Source: Bernardetia sp. MNP-M8
Lineage (GTDB): Bacteria > Bacteroidota > Bacteroidia > Cytophagales > Bernardetiaceae
Length of the DNA: 64,000 nucleotides
Direction of reading: 5' to 3'
NCBI RefSeq assembly: GCF_037126285.1
Contig: NZ_CP147012.1
Span: 3,742,676 to 3,806,675, forward strand
Shown: piece by piece, positions 51,971 through 61,119 of the stretch
How positions within the stretch are numbered: position 1 is the stretch's first letter
Layout: each line of letters starts with the position of its first letter
The notes under the pieces: model-generated
What the model was told of the DNA's origin: nothing
Database searches by the model: none
What the model saw: the letters and a program-made list of their open reading frames with translations, nothing else
Made by a program: the position numbers and the translations under genes

Positions 51971-53236
51971 TTAACCAATGCAAACTTCTGTCAAATCTAC
52001 TAAATATTTCTGTGCTACTTTCTGGACATCTTCTATTGTTACCTTTCTTAGTTTGGTAACATAGTCATTATAATAATTTTCATCCAAATTATACAAATGA
52101 ATGTCTTGCATTTTGTCCATCACTGCAAAAGCTGTTGAGAGCGAACCTAGAAAATTTCCACTCATATAATTTTTAACATTTTCTAGTTCTTCTTCTGTAA
52201 CAGGTTCATTTTTCAATTTTTCAATTTCCTTATAGATTTCAGAAACTGCATCTTGATAAATTTCTTTTTTTACATCGGTTCCGATAACGAAATACGAACC
52301 ATTTTTCATAGCTGCATTTCTTGATGAAATTCCATACGTATAACCTTTATCTTCTCTAATATTTTGCATCAATCTTGAGCCAAAATAACCTCCCAAAATC
52401 ATATTCATAACTTTGAAAGCAGCATAATCTGGATGTTTTTGATTAAAAAGAAGTCTTCCTATTCGAATAGAAGTTTGTACACTTCCTTCTATTTCTTTAT
52501 AGATTTTTGTAACCGAATTGGCTGGATTTTGTAATAATTCTTTCTCTTTTTTATGAGTATCAACGTTGAAACTTTCAATAAAATCAGTTATCAATTTTTC
52601 CGAATCTGTATCAATATCTCCTACTAAATAGGCTTCAAAAGGATTTGATTTTATATTGTTTTCATAAAAATCAATTATATCTTGTCTTTGAATAGCTCTG
52701 ATACTTTCCTCACTTGAAGAAGCTGAATAGGGATGGTTTTCTTTAAAAAGAACCTCTTTAATTTTGACTGTTGCTAAGTAGGCTGTTCTTTCCTCTTGAA
52801 TTTTGAGATTTTGAATCGAACGGTTTTTCAAGTTGTCTAATTCTGACTGAGGAAAATTAGGTTCTTGTAAAATTTCTTTTAATAAAGGTAAAAGCTGCTC
52901 TAAATGCTTTTCTAGTGTATAAAAAGAAACAATCGTAAAATCATTTCCTGAATCTATATTAATAGAAGCTCCATAAAATGAAATTTTGTCAGCAATTTGT
53001 TTTCCTGTATGGTGGTGTGTTCCTTCTAAAAGCATTTTTGCCATAAAAGAAGCAATGCCCACTTTATTTTCCTCACATCTTCCTGCCTCAAAAGCAATCT
53101 GAAAACCCAAAACAGGTTGGTTTTTGGTAATTAATTGATGAAATGAAACACCATTTTTTAATTTTTGAGTATTAATTTTTGGAAGTTTGTGAGCTTTAAT
53201 AAGCTGAAAATCAGGAGCTATTTTACGGTCAAGCAT
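51971..53236 (-). CDS. M16 peptidase-family protein lacking the zinc motif
   Basis: This is a 421-residue protein of the insulinase/mitochondrial-processing-peptidase family. In active members the inverted zinc motif HxxEH reads GLAHFLEHM at this position; here residues 60-68 are GIASFMAKM, so both His and the catalytic Glu are gone (Ser63, Ala66, Lys67). The rest is normal: QLITKNQPVLGFQIAFEAGRCEE before it, the C-terminal half with GGYFGSRLMQNIREDKGYTYGI (the R/Y pair of the family). Catalytically dead M16 subunits usually form a heterodimer with an active one; no active partner lies nearby. It may act as such a partner or as a binding scaffold. Confidence 0.88.
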   Translation of the reverse strand: MLDRKIAPDFQLIKAHKLPKINTQKLKNGVSFHQLITKNQPVLGFQIAFEAGRCEENKVGIASFMAKMLLEGTHHHTGKQIADKISFYGASINIDSGNDFTIVSFYTLEKHLEQLLPLLKEILQEPNFPQSELDNLKNRSIQNLKIQEERTAYLATVKIKEVLFKENHPYSASSSEESIRAIQRQDIIDFYENNIKSNPFEAYLVGDIDTDSEKLITDFIESFNVDTHKKEKELLQNPANSVTKIYKEIEGSVQTSIRIGRLLFNQKHPDYAAFKVMNMILGGYFGSRLMQNIREDKGYTYGISSRNAAMKNGSYFVIGTDVKKEIYQDAVSEIYKEIEKLKNEPVTEEELENVKNYMSGNFLGSLSTAFAVMDKMQDIHLYNLDENYYNDYVTKLRKVTIEDVQKVAQKYLVDLTEVCIG

Positions 53237-53254
53237 AGATAGAGTTTAGTAAAA

Positions 53255-53288
53255 TGATGTTGTTGGTGTCTCACCAACAACAGCGTGT
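53255..53288. repeat. GTTGGTG/CACCAAC palindromic repeat copy
   Basis: TTGTTGGTG, then TCTC, then CACCAACAA (53260-53281) forms a near-perfect stem; member of the family in cas6 and at 51771. It lies in the 366-base gene-free stretch 53237-53602, in which I see no other gene, a few TA-rich promoter-like spots and no terminator. Confidence 0.7.
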
Positions 53289-53602
53289 AATTTCGTTCAA
53301 GAAAATTGTCTGAGACTTCTAAAAGAATCTAACAAACCATATTTATATTTTTAATCTTTGTATTTGAATAAGCGAAAATAGCCATTTTTTATTCAATCTT
53401 CTATAAGAATCTCAAAATCATTTTTTTGTTTGTCTTATATTGGTATATTTTTGGAATATATAGTAAATGAAAATCTGTTTTAAGAAAAAATAATGCTTTT
53501 GACAGAATTTTGACTGCAATAAGACTTCTAATCAAGCGTTTTGATTGTGACTGAGAGTTTTCAACTCCCATTTCTTTAAAAGCAGAATATTTTTATAAAA
53601 AA

Positions 53603-55117
53603 ATGAAAAATAAAATAATGACGAATAAAACAATCTATTTTTTAGCCTTTTTGATTCTATACAATCTTCCTTTTTGTGTTTTTGGTCAGCTTTCAGCTTC
53701 TACTCAAACGGCTGAAAACGAACGCTTGAAATCTGCTAATCAGAGTGGACGAAGAGTAGCTCGCACATATTACGATATGGATAATACTATCTTAAAAGCA
53801 GAATATTATTTTATTGGAAGCGACAGCACAAATGTAGATGGAGAATACAAACTTTTTCATGTTACAGGAGAGTTAAAGTCTCTTGCAAATTTTAAAGCAG
53901 GCGAAATACAAGGAAGAGCTATCGAATATTATCCAAATGGAAAAGAAAAATTAGTTGGTTCATATAAAGAAGGAAAAAAAGAGGGTGTCTTTAAAGAATA
54001 TTATTTTGAAGGTGGTTTGATGGCAGAATATGAATGTAAAGATGATAAGAGAAATGGAAATGCAAAGGTCTTTAATGAAAAACAAATTATTGTACAAGAA
54101 GCAAACTATAAAAATGACCACTTAAATGGAATTGTAAAAACATTTTACCCTGATGGTAAACTGAAAGCAGAAACGCCTTTTGAATTGGATAAAATAAATG
54201 GTTTTGTAGAGGAGTTTTATCCTGATGGACAAGTTAAAAGAACAATTACTTTCAAAGACAACAAACCCAACGGAGAAGAAAAAACATTTTATCAAAACGG
54301 AGTTTTACGTACAATTACAACCTATTTGGATGGAGAAATGAGTGGCGATTTTAAAAGCTATTACGACAATGGAATTTTGGAATTAGAAACCATAAATATT
54401 CATGGTAAAAAGAATGGCTATTTTAGAAGATATACAAGAGATAGCATTTTGGTACAGGATGCAATTTATAAAAATGGTCAGTTAAATGGTGATAACATTC
54501 TTTATTATGACAACGGAAAACTAAAACAAGAAGTAAAATATCGCTCTGGACAACAGCTTTCTTCCAAAATTTACAGAGAAAATGGAAATCTTGCAAAAGA
54601 AATTGATTTTGGAAAAACATTAAAGGATAGAAAAGAAACTCATTATTATGCCAATGGAAATAAAGAAAAACAACTTGAGTTTAATGATGATAAAAAGGCT
54701 GGAGAATGGAAATATTTTTATCCAAATGGTGATAAAAAAGTAGAAGAAAATTATAATAATGATAAACTACATGGCAAACGTGAAACTTACTTTTCAAATG
54801 GCAAAACACATCTCAAAGAAGAGTATGCTTTTGGACACAAAAACGGAATTACAAAAGAATATAACTCAAAAGGAGATTTAGTTTCTGAAACTGAATACAA
54901 ATTAAGTAAAAAATGGGGTGTTGCTACTTATTACCACTCAAATGGAAAGGTTTCAGCAGAAGGGAATTTTTATAAAGACATTAAAAATGGAAAATGGTAT
55001 TACTACGATGAAGACGAAAGATTGAATAGAAGAGAAATTCATAGAAAAGGAAAAGTTTCTTCTGCAAAGACTTATAAAAAAGGAAAACCTCGTAAAAAAT
55101 CGCCTTTCAAAAGATAA
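53603..55117 (+). CDS. Secreted MORN-repeat (YwqK-type) protein
   Basis: This is a 504-residue protein with a signal peptide (FLAFLILYNLPFCVFGQ). The rest is about 17 copies of a 23-residue MORN_2/YwqK-type repeat, each with the pattern xYYxNGxLxxExxYKxGKxxGxxKxY: for example FYPDGQVKRTITFKDNKPNG, SYYDNGILELETINIHGKKNG and KYFYPNGDKKVEENYNND. Single repeats differ only in one to three residues at most positions. YwqK is called an antitoxin of the YwqJK system in Bacillus, but this protein is larger and secreted, so that label says nothing about its role; MORN sheets generally bind lipids or proteins. The last part is strongly basic (GKPRKKSPFKR). Confidence 0.8.
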   Translation: MKNKIMTNKTIYFLAFLILYNLPFCVFGQLSASTQTAENERLKSANQSGRRVARTYYDMDNTILKAEYYFIGSDSTNVDGEYKLFHVTGELKSLANFKAGEIQGRAIEYYPNGKEKLVGSYKEGKKEGVFKEYYFEGGLMAEYECKDDKRNGNAKVFNEKQIIVQEANYKNDHLNGIVKTFYPDGKLKAETPFELDKINGFVEEFYPDGQVKRTITFKDNKPNGEEKTFYQNGVLRTITTYLDGEMSGDFKSYYDNGILELETINIHGKKNGYFRRYTRDSILVQDAIYKNGQLNGDNILYYDNGKLKQEVKYRSGQQLSSKIYRENGNLAKEIDFGKTLKDRKETHYYANGNKEKQLEFNDDKKAGEWKYFYPNGDKKVEENYNNDKLHGKRETYFSNGKTHLKEEYAFGHKNGITKEYNSKGDLVSETEYKLSKKWGVATYYHSNGKVSAEGNFYKDIKNGKWYYYDEDERLNRREIHRKGKVSSAKTYKKGKPRKKSPFKR

Positions 55118-55140
55118 AACAGTCTTCAAATTATGAAGTA

Positions 55141-55182
55141 AAAAAAGCATTTTGAAATCAATCAAAATGCTTTTTTGTTTTT
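55141..55182. terminator. Terminator between MORN-repeat gene and msrB
   Basis: AAAAAAGCATTTTGA (55141-55155) pairs with TCAAAATGCTTTTTT (55162-55176), then T residues. Usable for both convergent genes. Confidence 0.85.
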
Positions 55183-55201
55183 ATAGGAATTAGTATAAAA
55201 A

Positions 55202-55771
55202 TTATTCTTTTTCAAAGTCTAACGAAATTGAATTAATACAATAACGCATTCCTGTTGGTTTAGGACCATCGTTAAAAACATGTCCGAGGTGTGAACCACA
55301 GTTGTTACAAACTACTTCTGTACGAACCATTCCATGAGAACGGTCTGCAATTTCTTTTACATTTCCTTGAATAGTAGTATAAAAACTTGGCCAGCCACTT
55401 CCTGATTCAAATTTGGTTTTCGAATCAAATAGTTTTTCGTGACAAGCTGCACAGGTATAAACTCCTTTTTCGTGATGGTCATAAAACTCTCCTGTAAATG
55501 CTCGTTCTGTTCCTTTTTGACGCAAAACTCGGTATTCATTGTCTGTTAGTTCTTCTTTCCATTCGTTTTCGCTTTTCTTTACTTTGTAATCTGACATAGA
55601 GGTATCTTTTTGGTTTAATTTATTTATGTTTAAATTTTCAAGATTTTCATTATTCTCTACTTTTTTATTAGCAGTATTGTTTTGGGAACTATCTGAAATA
55701 CCCAAAAATGCGACTAATCCTAAGCCACAAACAACAGCTAATATTGGCAATATTATAGTTTTTGTATTCAT
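55202..55771 (-). CDS. msrB: Membrane-anchored peptide methionine (R)-S-oxide reductase MsrB
   Basis: MsrB repairs R-methionine sulfoxide in oxidised proteins. The 189-residue protein has a hydrophobic N-terminal anchor ([20 protein letters not shown]), an Asn/Lys-rich linker, and the SelR domain from [27 protein letters not shown] onward. Zinc Cys pairs are in YTCAACHEK and [12 protein letters not shown]; the catalytic Cys is in [16 protein letters not shown] is the substrate-binding block. The anchor means the domain faces the periplasm, where it probably repairs envelope proteins. The domain start could be read from an internal Met (MSDYKVK), which would give a cytoplasmic form. Confidence 0.95.
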   Translation of the reverse strand: MNTKTIILPILAVVCGLGLVAFLGISDSSQNNTANKKVENNENLENLNINKLNQKDTSMSDYKVKKSENEWKEELTDNEYRVLRQKGTERAFTGEFYDHHEKGVYTCAACHEKLFDSKTKFESGSGWPSFYTTIQGNVKEIADRSHGMVRTEVVCNNCGSHLGHVFNDGPKPTGMRYCINSISLDFEKE

Positions 55772-55930
55772 AACCAGTAAACGAAATAGCTTAACACTTT
55801 GTTTATTAAGGAATTATAAAAAAATGACTGAATAAATAGAAATCTTGAATACTTTTTATGCAAAAACAGAGTTTTGGGCATCATGGAATAAAATTATTTA
55901 ATCAACTTATTCCATTAAAATTTTTGTTTT

Positions 55931-56647
55931 ATGACTAACTTAATCTTCAAGAAAATTGTATTGATTTTACTAGTATTCTCAAGTTTTATTTTATTTAGTT
56001 CTTGTCGTCCTGCTAAAAAATATGCTGCAATAACTCAAGACAAAGGAAATTATTCCAATTCTTCGGCTAGTTTAGAGAAAATTAATCTTGATAAAATTCA
56101 GAAAAATCCTAAAACACCAAAGGAAAAAAGAAAAATACTTTACTCAGCAAATTTGAATCTCATTTCTGCTCTTCCTGATAGCATAAATCCACAATTAGAA
56201 CGCATTACGGAAAAATATGATGGTTATGTAGGGCGTTTGAGTACAACCGAAACAACTATCCGAATAAAGAGTGAATATTTTGAAACTGTTGTGAAAGAAA
56301 TTGAAAAATTAGGAAAAGTTACACGTAAAAATATTTATGGTAATGATGTAACAGAACAGTACTGGGATGCTCAAATTCGTTTGGATAATGCTTTAGAAAC
56401 TAGAAAACGCTATTTAGAACTCTTAAAAATGGCTCAAAATGTAGAAGAAGCTATTTTAGTAGAACGAGAACTGGCAAGAATTACCCAAGACATAGACCTT
56501 TTGAAAGGACAAATTAATAAATTAGATAATTTGGAAGAGTTTGCTACCATTACTATTTCTATTAAAGAAAAGAAAAAACTAGGTCTTTTGGGATATGTAG
56601 GCGTGGGTTTGTATAAAGGTGTAAAATGGTTTTTTGTTAGAAATTAA
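55931..56647 (+). CDS. DUF4349 domain lipoprotein
   Basis: This is a 238-residue protein. The signal peptide ends in the lipobox FSSC near residue 25, followed by the linker. The body shows DUF4349: KRKILYSANLNLISALPDSINPQLERI, YDGYVGRLSTTETTIRI, VTRKNIYGNDVTEQYWDAQIRLDNAL and a C-terminal coiled coil (LLKGQINKLDNLEEFATITISIK) before a final hydrophobic stretch (GLLGYVGVGLYKGVKWFF). Such proteins are predicted envelope components with a membrane-facing C-terminal helix. Function unknown. Confidence 0.85.
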   Translation: MTNLIFKKIVLILLVFSSFILFSSCRPAKKYAAITQDKGNYSNSSASLEKINLDKIQKNPKTPKEKRKILYSANLNLISALPDSINPQLERITEKYDGYVGRLSTTETTIRIKSEYFETVVKEIEKLGKVTRKNIYGNDVTEQYWDAQIRLDNALETRKRYLELLKMAQNVEEAILVERELARITQDIDLLKGQINKLDNLEEFATITISIKEKKKLGLLGYVGVGLYKGVKWFFVRN

Positions 56648-56711
56648 ATGATGAAAACTAAATTAAAAGCCTTATTTAGTACAGCGTAACATAAGTTTTT
56701 TTGTGTTTTAC

Positions 56712-56738
56712 TATCGTCGGTGGGGACGACAATGGCAG
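56712..56738. repeat. GTCGGTGG-type palindromic repeat copy, shortened
   Basis: TATCGTCGGTGGGGACGACA matches the family inside cas6 and at 51771 but lacks three bases (CAC) on the second arm, which weakens the stem. It lies between the DUF4349 gene and the MBL gene. Confidence 0.65.
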
Positions 56739-56750
56739 AATTATAAATTG

Positions 56751-56770
56751 AACAGGGTTTTAACCCTGTT
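56751..56770. repeat. Short perfect palindrome
   Basis: AACAGGGTTTTAACCCTGTT (56751-56770) is a perfect 10-bp inverted repeat. No T run follows, so a terminator is not certain; it lies between convergent genes. Confidence 0.5.
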
Positions 56771-56799
56771 TTACTAAATCATAAATAAGGTTTTATACA

Positions 56800-57576
56800 T
56801 CACAATTTTATCTGCAAACCATCATGTGCCAATTCAATATTTGGAGGTAATTCTCCAGAAACTTCTTTATGAAGTCCCATTTTATGGCTAATGTGTGTCA
56901 AATATGCTTTTTCAGGATTTATTTTTTGGATAACTTCTACAGCTTCATCTAGGGTATAATGAGAAATGTGCTTTTCTTTTTGTAATGCTCCCAAGACTAA
57001 AATCTTTGTTCCTTTTACCTTCTCTAATTCTTTATCTGAAATAAAATTTACATCAGTGATGTAGGTAAAATCTTTAATTCTGAATCCAAAAACAGGCAGT
57101 TTGTAATGCAAAACTTCAATAGGAGTTATTTTTATTCCTTCTACTTCAAAAGGTTTATTTTCAATGATATGAGTTTCTACTTGTGGAATACCTGGATATT
57201 TGAAGTCTGCAAAAATATAAGCAAACTCTCTTTTTAACTGTTCTAAAACAGCTTCTCTTGCATAAATCGGCATATCTTTTTGTTGAGAAAAATTAAACGA
57301 ACGCACCTCATCCATTCCTGCTGTGTGGTCTTTGTGTTGATGGGTATAAAGAACAGCATCTAGTTTTGTAATTCGCTCACGAAGACATTGCTGCCTAAAA
57401 TCTGCCCCTGTATCCACAATAAAACTTTTTTCTTCGCCTTCATTATTCTCTACCTCAATATGAATAGAGACACGCAAACGCTTATCTCTATAATCTAAAG
57501 ATTTACAAACCTTGCAATCACACGCAATAACAGGAACACCTTGCGATGTTCCTGTTCCTAAAAATGTTACTTTCAT
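56800..57576 (-). CDS. MBL-fold metallo-hydrolase, PhnP-like
   Basis: This is a 258-residue single-domain metallo-beta-lactamase. Motifs: FLGTGTSQGVPVIACDCKVCKS (the family's Cys-rich entry, as in PhnP), VDTGADFRQQCL, the metal site YTHQHKDHTAGMDEVRSF (HxHxDH), later ITDVNFIS and VLGALQKEKHISHYTLDEA and LTHISHKMG. PhnP proteins cut cyclic phosphodiesters; in Bacteroidota such genes often stand alone. It starts its transcript after the S9 peptidase on the same strand, 55 bases apart. Confidence 0.85.
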   Translation of the reverse strand: MKVTFLGTGTSQGVPVIACDCKVCKSLDYRDKRLRVSIHIEVENNEGEEKSFIVDTGADFRQQCLRERITKLDAVLYTHQHKDHTAGMDEVRSFNFSQQKDMPIYAREAVLEQLKREFAYIFADFKYPGIPQVETHIIENKPFEVEGIKITPIEVLHYKLPVFGFRIKDFTYITDVNFISDKELEKVKGTKILVLGALQKEKHISHYTLDEAVEVIQKINPEKAYLTHISHKMGLHKEVSGELPPNIELAHDGLQIKL

Positions 57577-57631
57577 TTTATTTTATATTTTTTCTAATTA
57601 AATTTTTTATAGAAATCTTAGAAGATGACTT

Positions 57632-60064
57632 CTACTCTTTAGGCTGTCCTATTGTTCTATCAAAGAGTTGATAAATGCGTTTGTATTCGTCTGCCCAACT
57701 CGTTGGATATACAAAACCATGTCCTTCAATCGGATAAACAGCAAGTTCCCAATTTTCTTTTTTGAGTTCAATAAGTCGTTGTGCTAAACGGACTACATCT
57801 TGAAACTGAACATTTGTATCTATCATTCCATGACAAATCAATAAATCGCCTTCTAAGCCATCAGCAAAATAAATAGGCGAAGAACGAACATACGCCAAAC
57901 TATCTTCTAAAGGAGTATTCAAAATATTTGCTGTATATCCATGATTATAGTGCGCCCAATCTGTAACCGAACGAAGTGCAGCACCCGAACGGAAAACTTT
58001 TGGTTCTTTAAACATTGCCATCATCGTCATAAAACCACCATACGAACCACCATAGATTCCAATTCTGTCTTTATCGATACCATGATTTTTGACTAAATAA
58101 TCTGCGCCAGCTACATAATCTACCAGTTCTTTATCTCCCATGTGGCGATAAATTGCTGTTCTCCAATCTCTTCCATAGCCTTGACTTCCTCTGTAATCAA
58201 TATCAATAACAGTGTAACCTTGTTCTCTCAAAAGATTATGAAACATATATTCTCTATAATACGAACTCCAACCATAATGAACGTTTTGCAAATAACCTGC
58301 GCCATGAACAAACATTACGGCAGCTTTATTTTTCACGTTTGATTCTGGTTCATAAATTCGTGCAGGAACTTCTGCGCCATCTAGTGTTTTGAAAGTGATA
58401 ATTTTGGGTTCGTACCAAGACTGTTTTTTAAACTCCTCAGTTACAGAATTTGTAATTTGACGTTGCGTTGAATTAGTTTTATTCTCAAAAACGACTAATT
58501 CCCAAGGCTTATTTGAATAGGAATAACGAGCAATCCAATAATTTTCATCAGGTGATAAAACCAATTCTTCATACACTCCTTTTTGAGAAGTAATTTTTTC
58601 TAAATTATTCTTTTTACCTAGTTTGTATAGATGATATTCGTGGAAATTTTCTTTGTTTGCACGAATATAAAATGTTTTATTATCTCCTTTGCTTTTTTGT
58701 GAGAGCCAAACATCAGTTACTTCAAAGTTTCCATTTGTGAGCTGATTTTGTTCTTTTGTTTTGAAATTATAGGTATAAAGATGTGAAAAGCCTGTTTTTT
58801 CAGATTGAAAATAAACTGTTTCATCATCTTGCCAGCCTAGTGTTCCTGTTGCAGCATGCCAGTTACTAATTCCTTCTCCACCTATCCACGCATCATCATG
58901 TTGATGGTCAATGAGTTTTAATTTTTCGTTTTCACTTGTCAAATCCATTCCTACAACCCAACGGTCTTTTGAATCATCTGCACGAACTACAAAAACTCCT
59001 TTTTTTCCATTTGGCGACCATTTTGTTTCCAAAATCCATACTTTTCTTGCTGTATTTCTTTTTATATCTCTTCCATATTCTGTATAATAAGCAGGATTTT
59101 CCATTATTTTTGGCAACATAGATAAATCAATTTTATCATTTGCTATTGCATATCTATCATATACATGAAGTGAAAAATCAGCATCTTCATTTCCTACTTT
59201 TGAGCGAGCAGAAAGATTTTCAGTATAACCGAGTTCATTTATATAATTTGGAACTTCAGTAGCTTTTGAAGAATATTCTCCCAAGACGTAAATCACAAAA
59301 CGTCCGTCATTACTAATCTGAACCGAAGAAACATATTTTCCATTGAGTGGAATGGCAGTCAAGCGATACGGTTTGGGTTGTGTTTTTTTGATAGAATCTT
59401 CTAAATTATTTATTCTTACAATTTCTAATAAATCTTTTTGCTGTTGATTGAGCCATTTATCGGCTTCTGAAAGCGATTTCTCAGCTTTTTTATCTGAATC
59501 TACAAAAGAAGTAAGTTGTTGTGTTTGTCCAATTTGCTGTCCTTGTAGCCAAAAATAGAACAAATCATTTCCTTTTTGATAAACAATAGCACTATCATTT
59601 CTTGTAAAAGTTGGATTGGTTTCATTTTCTAATGTGTTGGTAAGTCTTTTTGAGCTTCCATTCTGAACGTCTTGCAAATACAAATCGCCATCAACAGAAA
59701 CTATTTTTGAAGTTCTGATTTTATTATAATTTCCAAAGTCATTATTTTGTCCAAAAACATAACTTTGAGGATTTAGATTAAAGTCATTTTCAGCAATTTT
59801 TAATGGTGTTCCAATTGGATTTCCATTCGAAATGCTTTGTTTGTACCACGTTGGCAAAGGTTCTAAAGATGATTTTTTAGAAAAATAAATTTCTTTTCCA
59901 TCGTACGACCAACGACCATTTTGAGGCAAAACACCAACAAAGTTATCACCTTGCATAATTTGGTCGATTCTGTCTAAGGCTTGTTCTTGGCTTTTGACTT
60001 CTTGAGAAAAAGAAAGTGTAGTTATTGAAAATAATAAAATTGAGAATAGAAGTTTTAGTTTCAT
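57632..60064 (-). CDS. S9-family prolyl oligopeptidase (DPP IV-like), secreted
   Basis: This is an 810-residue exopeptidase. A signal peptide (LLFSILLFSITTLSFSQ) leads into an N-terminal beta-propeller (to about 530; for example GYTENLSARSKVGNEDADFSLHVYDRYAI and TDVWLSQKSKGDNKTFYIRANK) and a C-terminal alpha/beta hydrolase domain. The catalytic triad is readable: Ser in GIYGGSYGGFMTMM, Asp in ICHGMIDTNVQFQD and His in YPIEGHGFVYP. Such periplasmic enzymes remove dipeptides, often after Pro, from peptides taken in by the cell. Full length. Confidence 0.92.
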   Translation of the reverse strand: MKLKLLFSILLFSITTLSFSQEVKSQEQALDRIDQIMQGDNFVGVLPQNGRWSYDGKEIYFSKKSSLEPLPTWYKQSISNGNPIGTPLKIAENDFNLNPQSYVFGQNNDFGNYNKIRTSKIVSVDGDLYLQDVQNGSSKRLTNTLENETNPTFTRNDSAIVYQKGNDLFYFWLQGQQIGQTQQLTSFVDSDKKAEKSLSEADKWLNQQQKDLLEIVRINNLEDSIKKTQPKPYRLTAIPLNGKYVSSVQISNDGRFVIYVLGEYSSKATEVPNYINELGYTENLSARSKVGNEDADFSLHVYDRYAIANDKIDLSMLPKIMENPAYYTEYGRDIKRNTARKVWILETKWSPNGKKGVFVVRADDSKDRWVVGMDLTSENEKLKLIDHQHDDAWIGGEGISNWHAATGTLGWQDDETVYFQSEKTGFSHLYTYNFKTKEQNQLTNGNFEVTDVWLSQKSKGDNKTFYIRANKENFHEYHLYKLGKKNNLEKITSQKGVYEELVLSPDENYWIARYSYSNKPWELVVFENKTNSTQRQITNSVTEEFKKQSWYEPKIITFKTLDGAEVPARIYEPESNVKNKAAVMFVHGAGYLQNVHYGWSSYYREYMFHNLLREQGYTVIDIDYRGSQGYGRDWRTAIYRHMGDKELVDYVAGADYLVKNHGIDKDRIGIYGGSYGGFMTMMAMFKEPKVFRSGAALRSVTDWAHYNHGYTANILNTPLEDSLAYVRSSPIYFADGLEGDLLICHGMIDTNVQFQDVVRLAQRLIELKKENWELAVYPIEGHGFVYPTSWADEYKRIYQLFDRTIGQPKE

Positions 60065-60181
60065 TTGATGCTGTATAATTTTGTATTTGATTCTGTTTGA
60101 AATGGGAAATTAGTGAAAATTTTATTTGTTCTAAGAAATAGATGTTGTAAATTGAAGACTTTATACAAAAAAAGAAATTAA

Positions 60182-61024
60182 ATGGCAGATAGAGATTTAG
60201 ATATAACAAAATTTTCTTACTTTTCTTATAGAAAATTAAAAAAAACTCTTGGAGAGTTTGATGCAGTAGTTGAATGCAATGAACTTGCTATTAGAGAATT
60301 TATTGAACAAGCTAGAAAAGAAGATTCAAAAGATTATATCAAACAGCTTTCTCTAAAACATTCTGTTGTAGTAGATAGAGTGGATTTAGATAAATTTAGC
60401 TCAAGAATAAGACAATATTATGTTACATCTGTTTTTCAACAATCAGAACAATTTTTACAAGATTTTAAAAAGGAGTGGAAACAATATTTTCCAAATCAAC
60501 AATGGCAAACAGCTAATACAGGAGAAACCAAACTAGATAATGTTTTAATGAATCTCTCTTATATTGATATTTCTATCGAATTAATAGAAATATATGACTA
60601 TTACAGACTCGTAAGAAATTACATGGCACATACAGACAGAGATTTACAAGAAGTAGTAAGTAAACACAGTAAAGTAAAAAATAATAATAATAAATTTTTA
60701 GAAGGTTTAAGTTTATTTCAAGAACCTAACAGTTTAGACAAAATTAATTACTCAGACTTTTTAATTCTTACAGGAATAGTAAAACATATTGCTTATTTAA
60801 TTTCAACAGAATCTAAGCCTAATAACGAAGAAATAGCACTAATTTTGTTTCAAAAAATGAAAAATGAGGATAAAGGAAGGGCTTACAAGGGAATAAAAAA
60901 ACTAAAGAATAATAGTGATAGGTTTGAGAAGGCTATCAAAAATTATATTAAAACAAATTTTGGAAGATTTAGTAGTAAAGATTTAGAACTTATATGTGAA
61001 CAGTTAAAAAGTCTACTAGCATAA
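60182..61024 (+). CDS. Hypothetical protein with HEPN-like RNxxxH motif
   Basis: This is a 280-residue, strongly helical soluble protein. Its middle carries EIYDYYRLVRNYMAHTD with Arg145-Asn146 and His150, i.e. the R(x4)H arrangement of HEPN RNase domains (usual R-N-x3-H), preceded by a long helix (NLSYIDISIELIEIYDYY) and followed by an acidic/Asn-rich linker. The N-terminal part (FSYFSYRKLKKTLGEFDAVVECNELAIREFIE) and C-terminal part (KIAYLISTESKPNNEE..., then NFGRFSSKDLELICEQLK) are unknown. The HEPN link is based on one motif and helical context only. Neighbours are a tRNA-like remnant and a transposase, a plausible defence-type setting. Confidence 0.65.
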   Translation: MADRDLDITKFSYFSYRKLKKTLGEFDAVVECNELAIREFIEQARKEDSKDYIKQLSLKHSVVVDRVDLDKFSSRIRQYYVTSVFQQSEQFLQDFKKEWKQYFPNQQWQTANTGETKLDNVLMNLSYIDISIELIEIYDYYRLVRNYMAHTDRDLQEVVSKHSKVKNNNNKFLEGLSLFQEPNSLDKINYSDFLILTGIVKHIAYLISTESKPNNEEIALILFQKMKNEDKGRAYKGIKKLKNNSDRFEKAIKNYIKTNFGRFSSKDLELICEQLKSLLA

Positions 61025-61050
61025 AGGTAGTGCGTCCCCTCCACGAATTT

Positions 61051-61107
61051 TTCTACTTATCAAAATTAGTGAAGGTGAAGTTGTTGGTTCGATTCCAACA
61101 GTAGATA
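61051..61107 (+). other. tRNA-like T-arm remnant
   Basis: The stem-loop GTTGG-TTCGATT-CCAAC (61083-61099) has the exact T-arm form GTTCGATTCC. After it, AGTAGAT (61100-61106) could pair with TTCTACT (61051-61057; six of seven bases). Only 25 bases lie between that left arm and the T-arm, too few for both D- and anticodon arms, so this is not a functional tRNA by this reading. It lies directly after the 60182 gene and in front of the inverted-repeat element. Confidence 0.45.
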
Positions 61108-61119
61108 CTAAAATTCAAA

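Noticed and set aside
53603-55117. YwqK antitoxin of a toxin-antitoxin pair
   Set aside because: The MORN-type repeats match the name, but the protein is secreted, about three times longer, and has no toxin gene next to it.
61051-61107. A complete tRNA gene
   Set aside because: Only the T-arm and a possible acceptor stem can be drawn; the spacing does not allow D- and anticodon arms. Kept only as a remnant.
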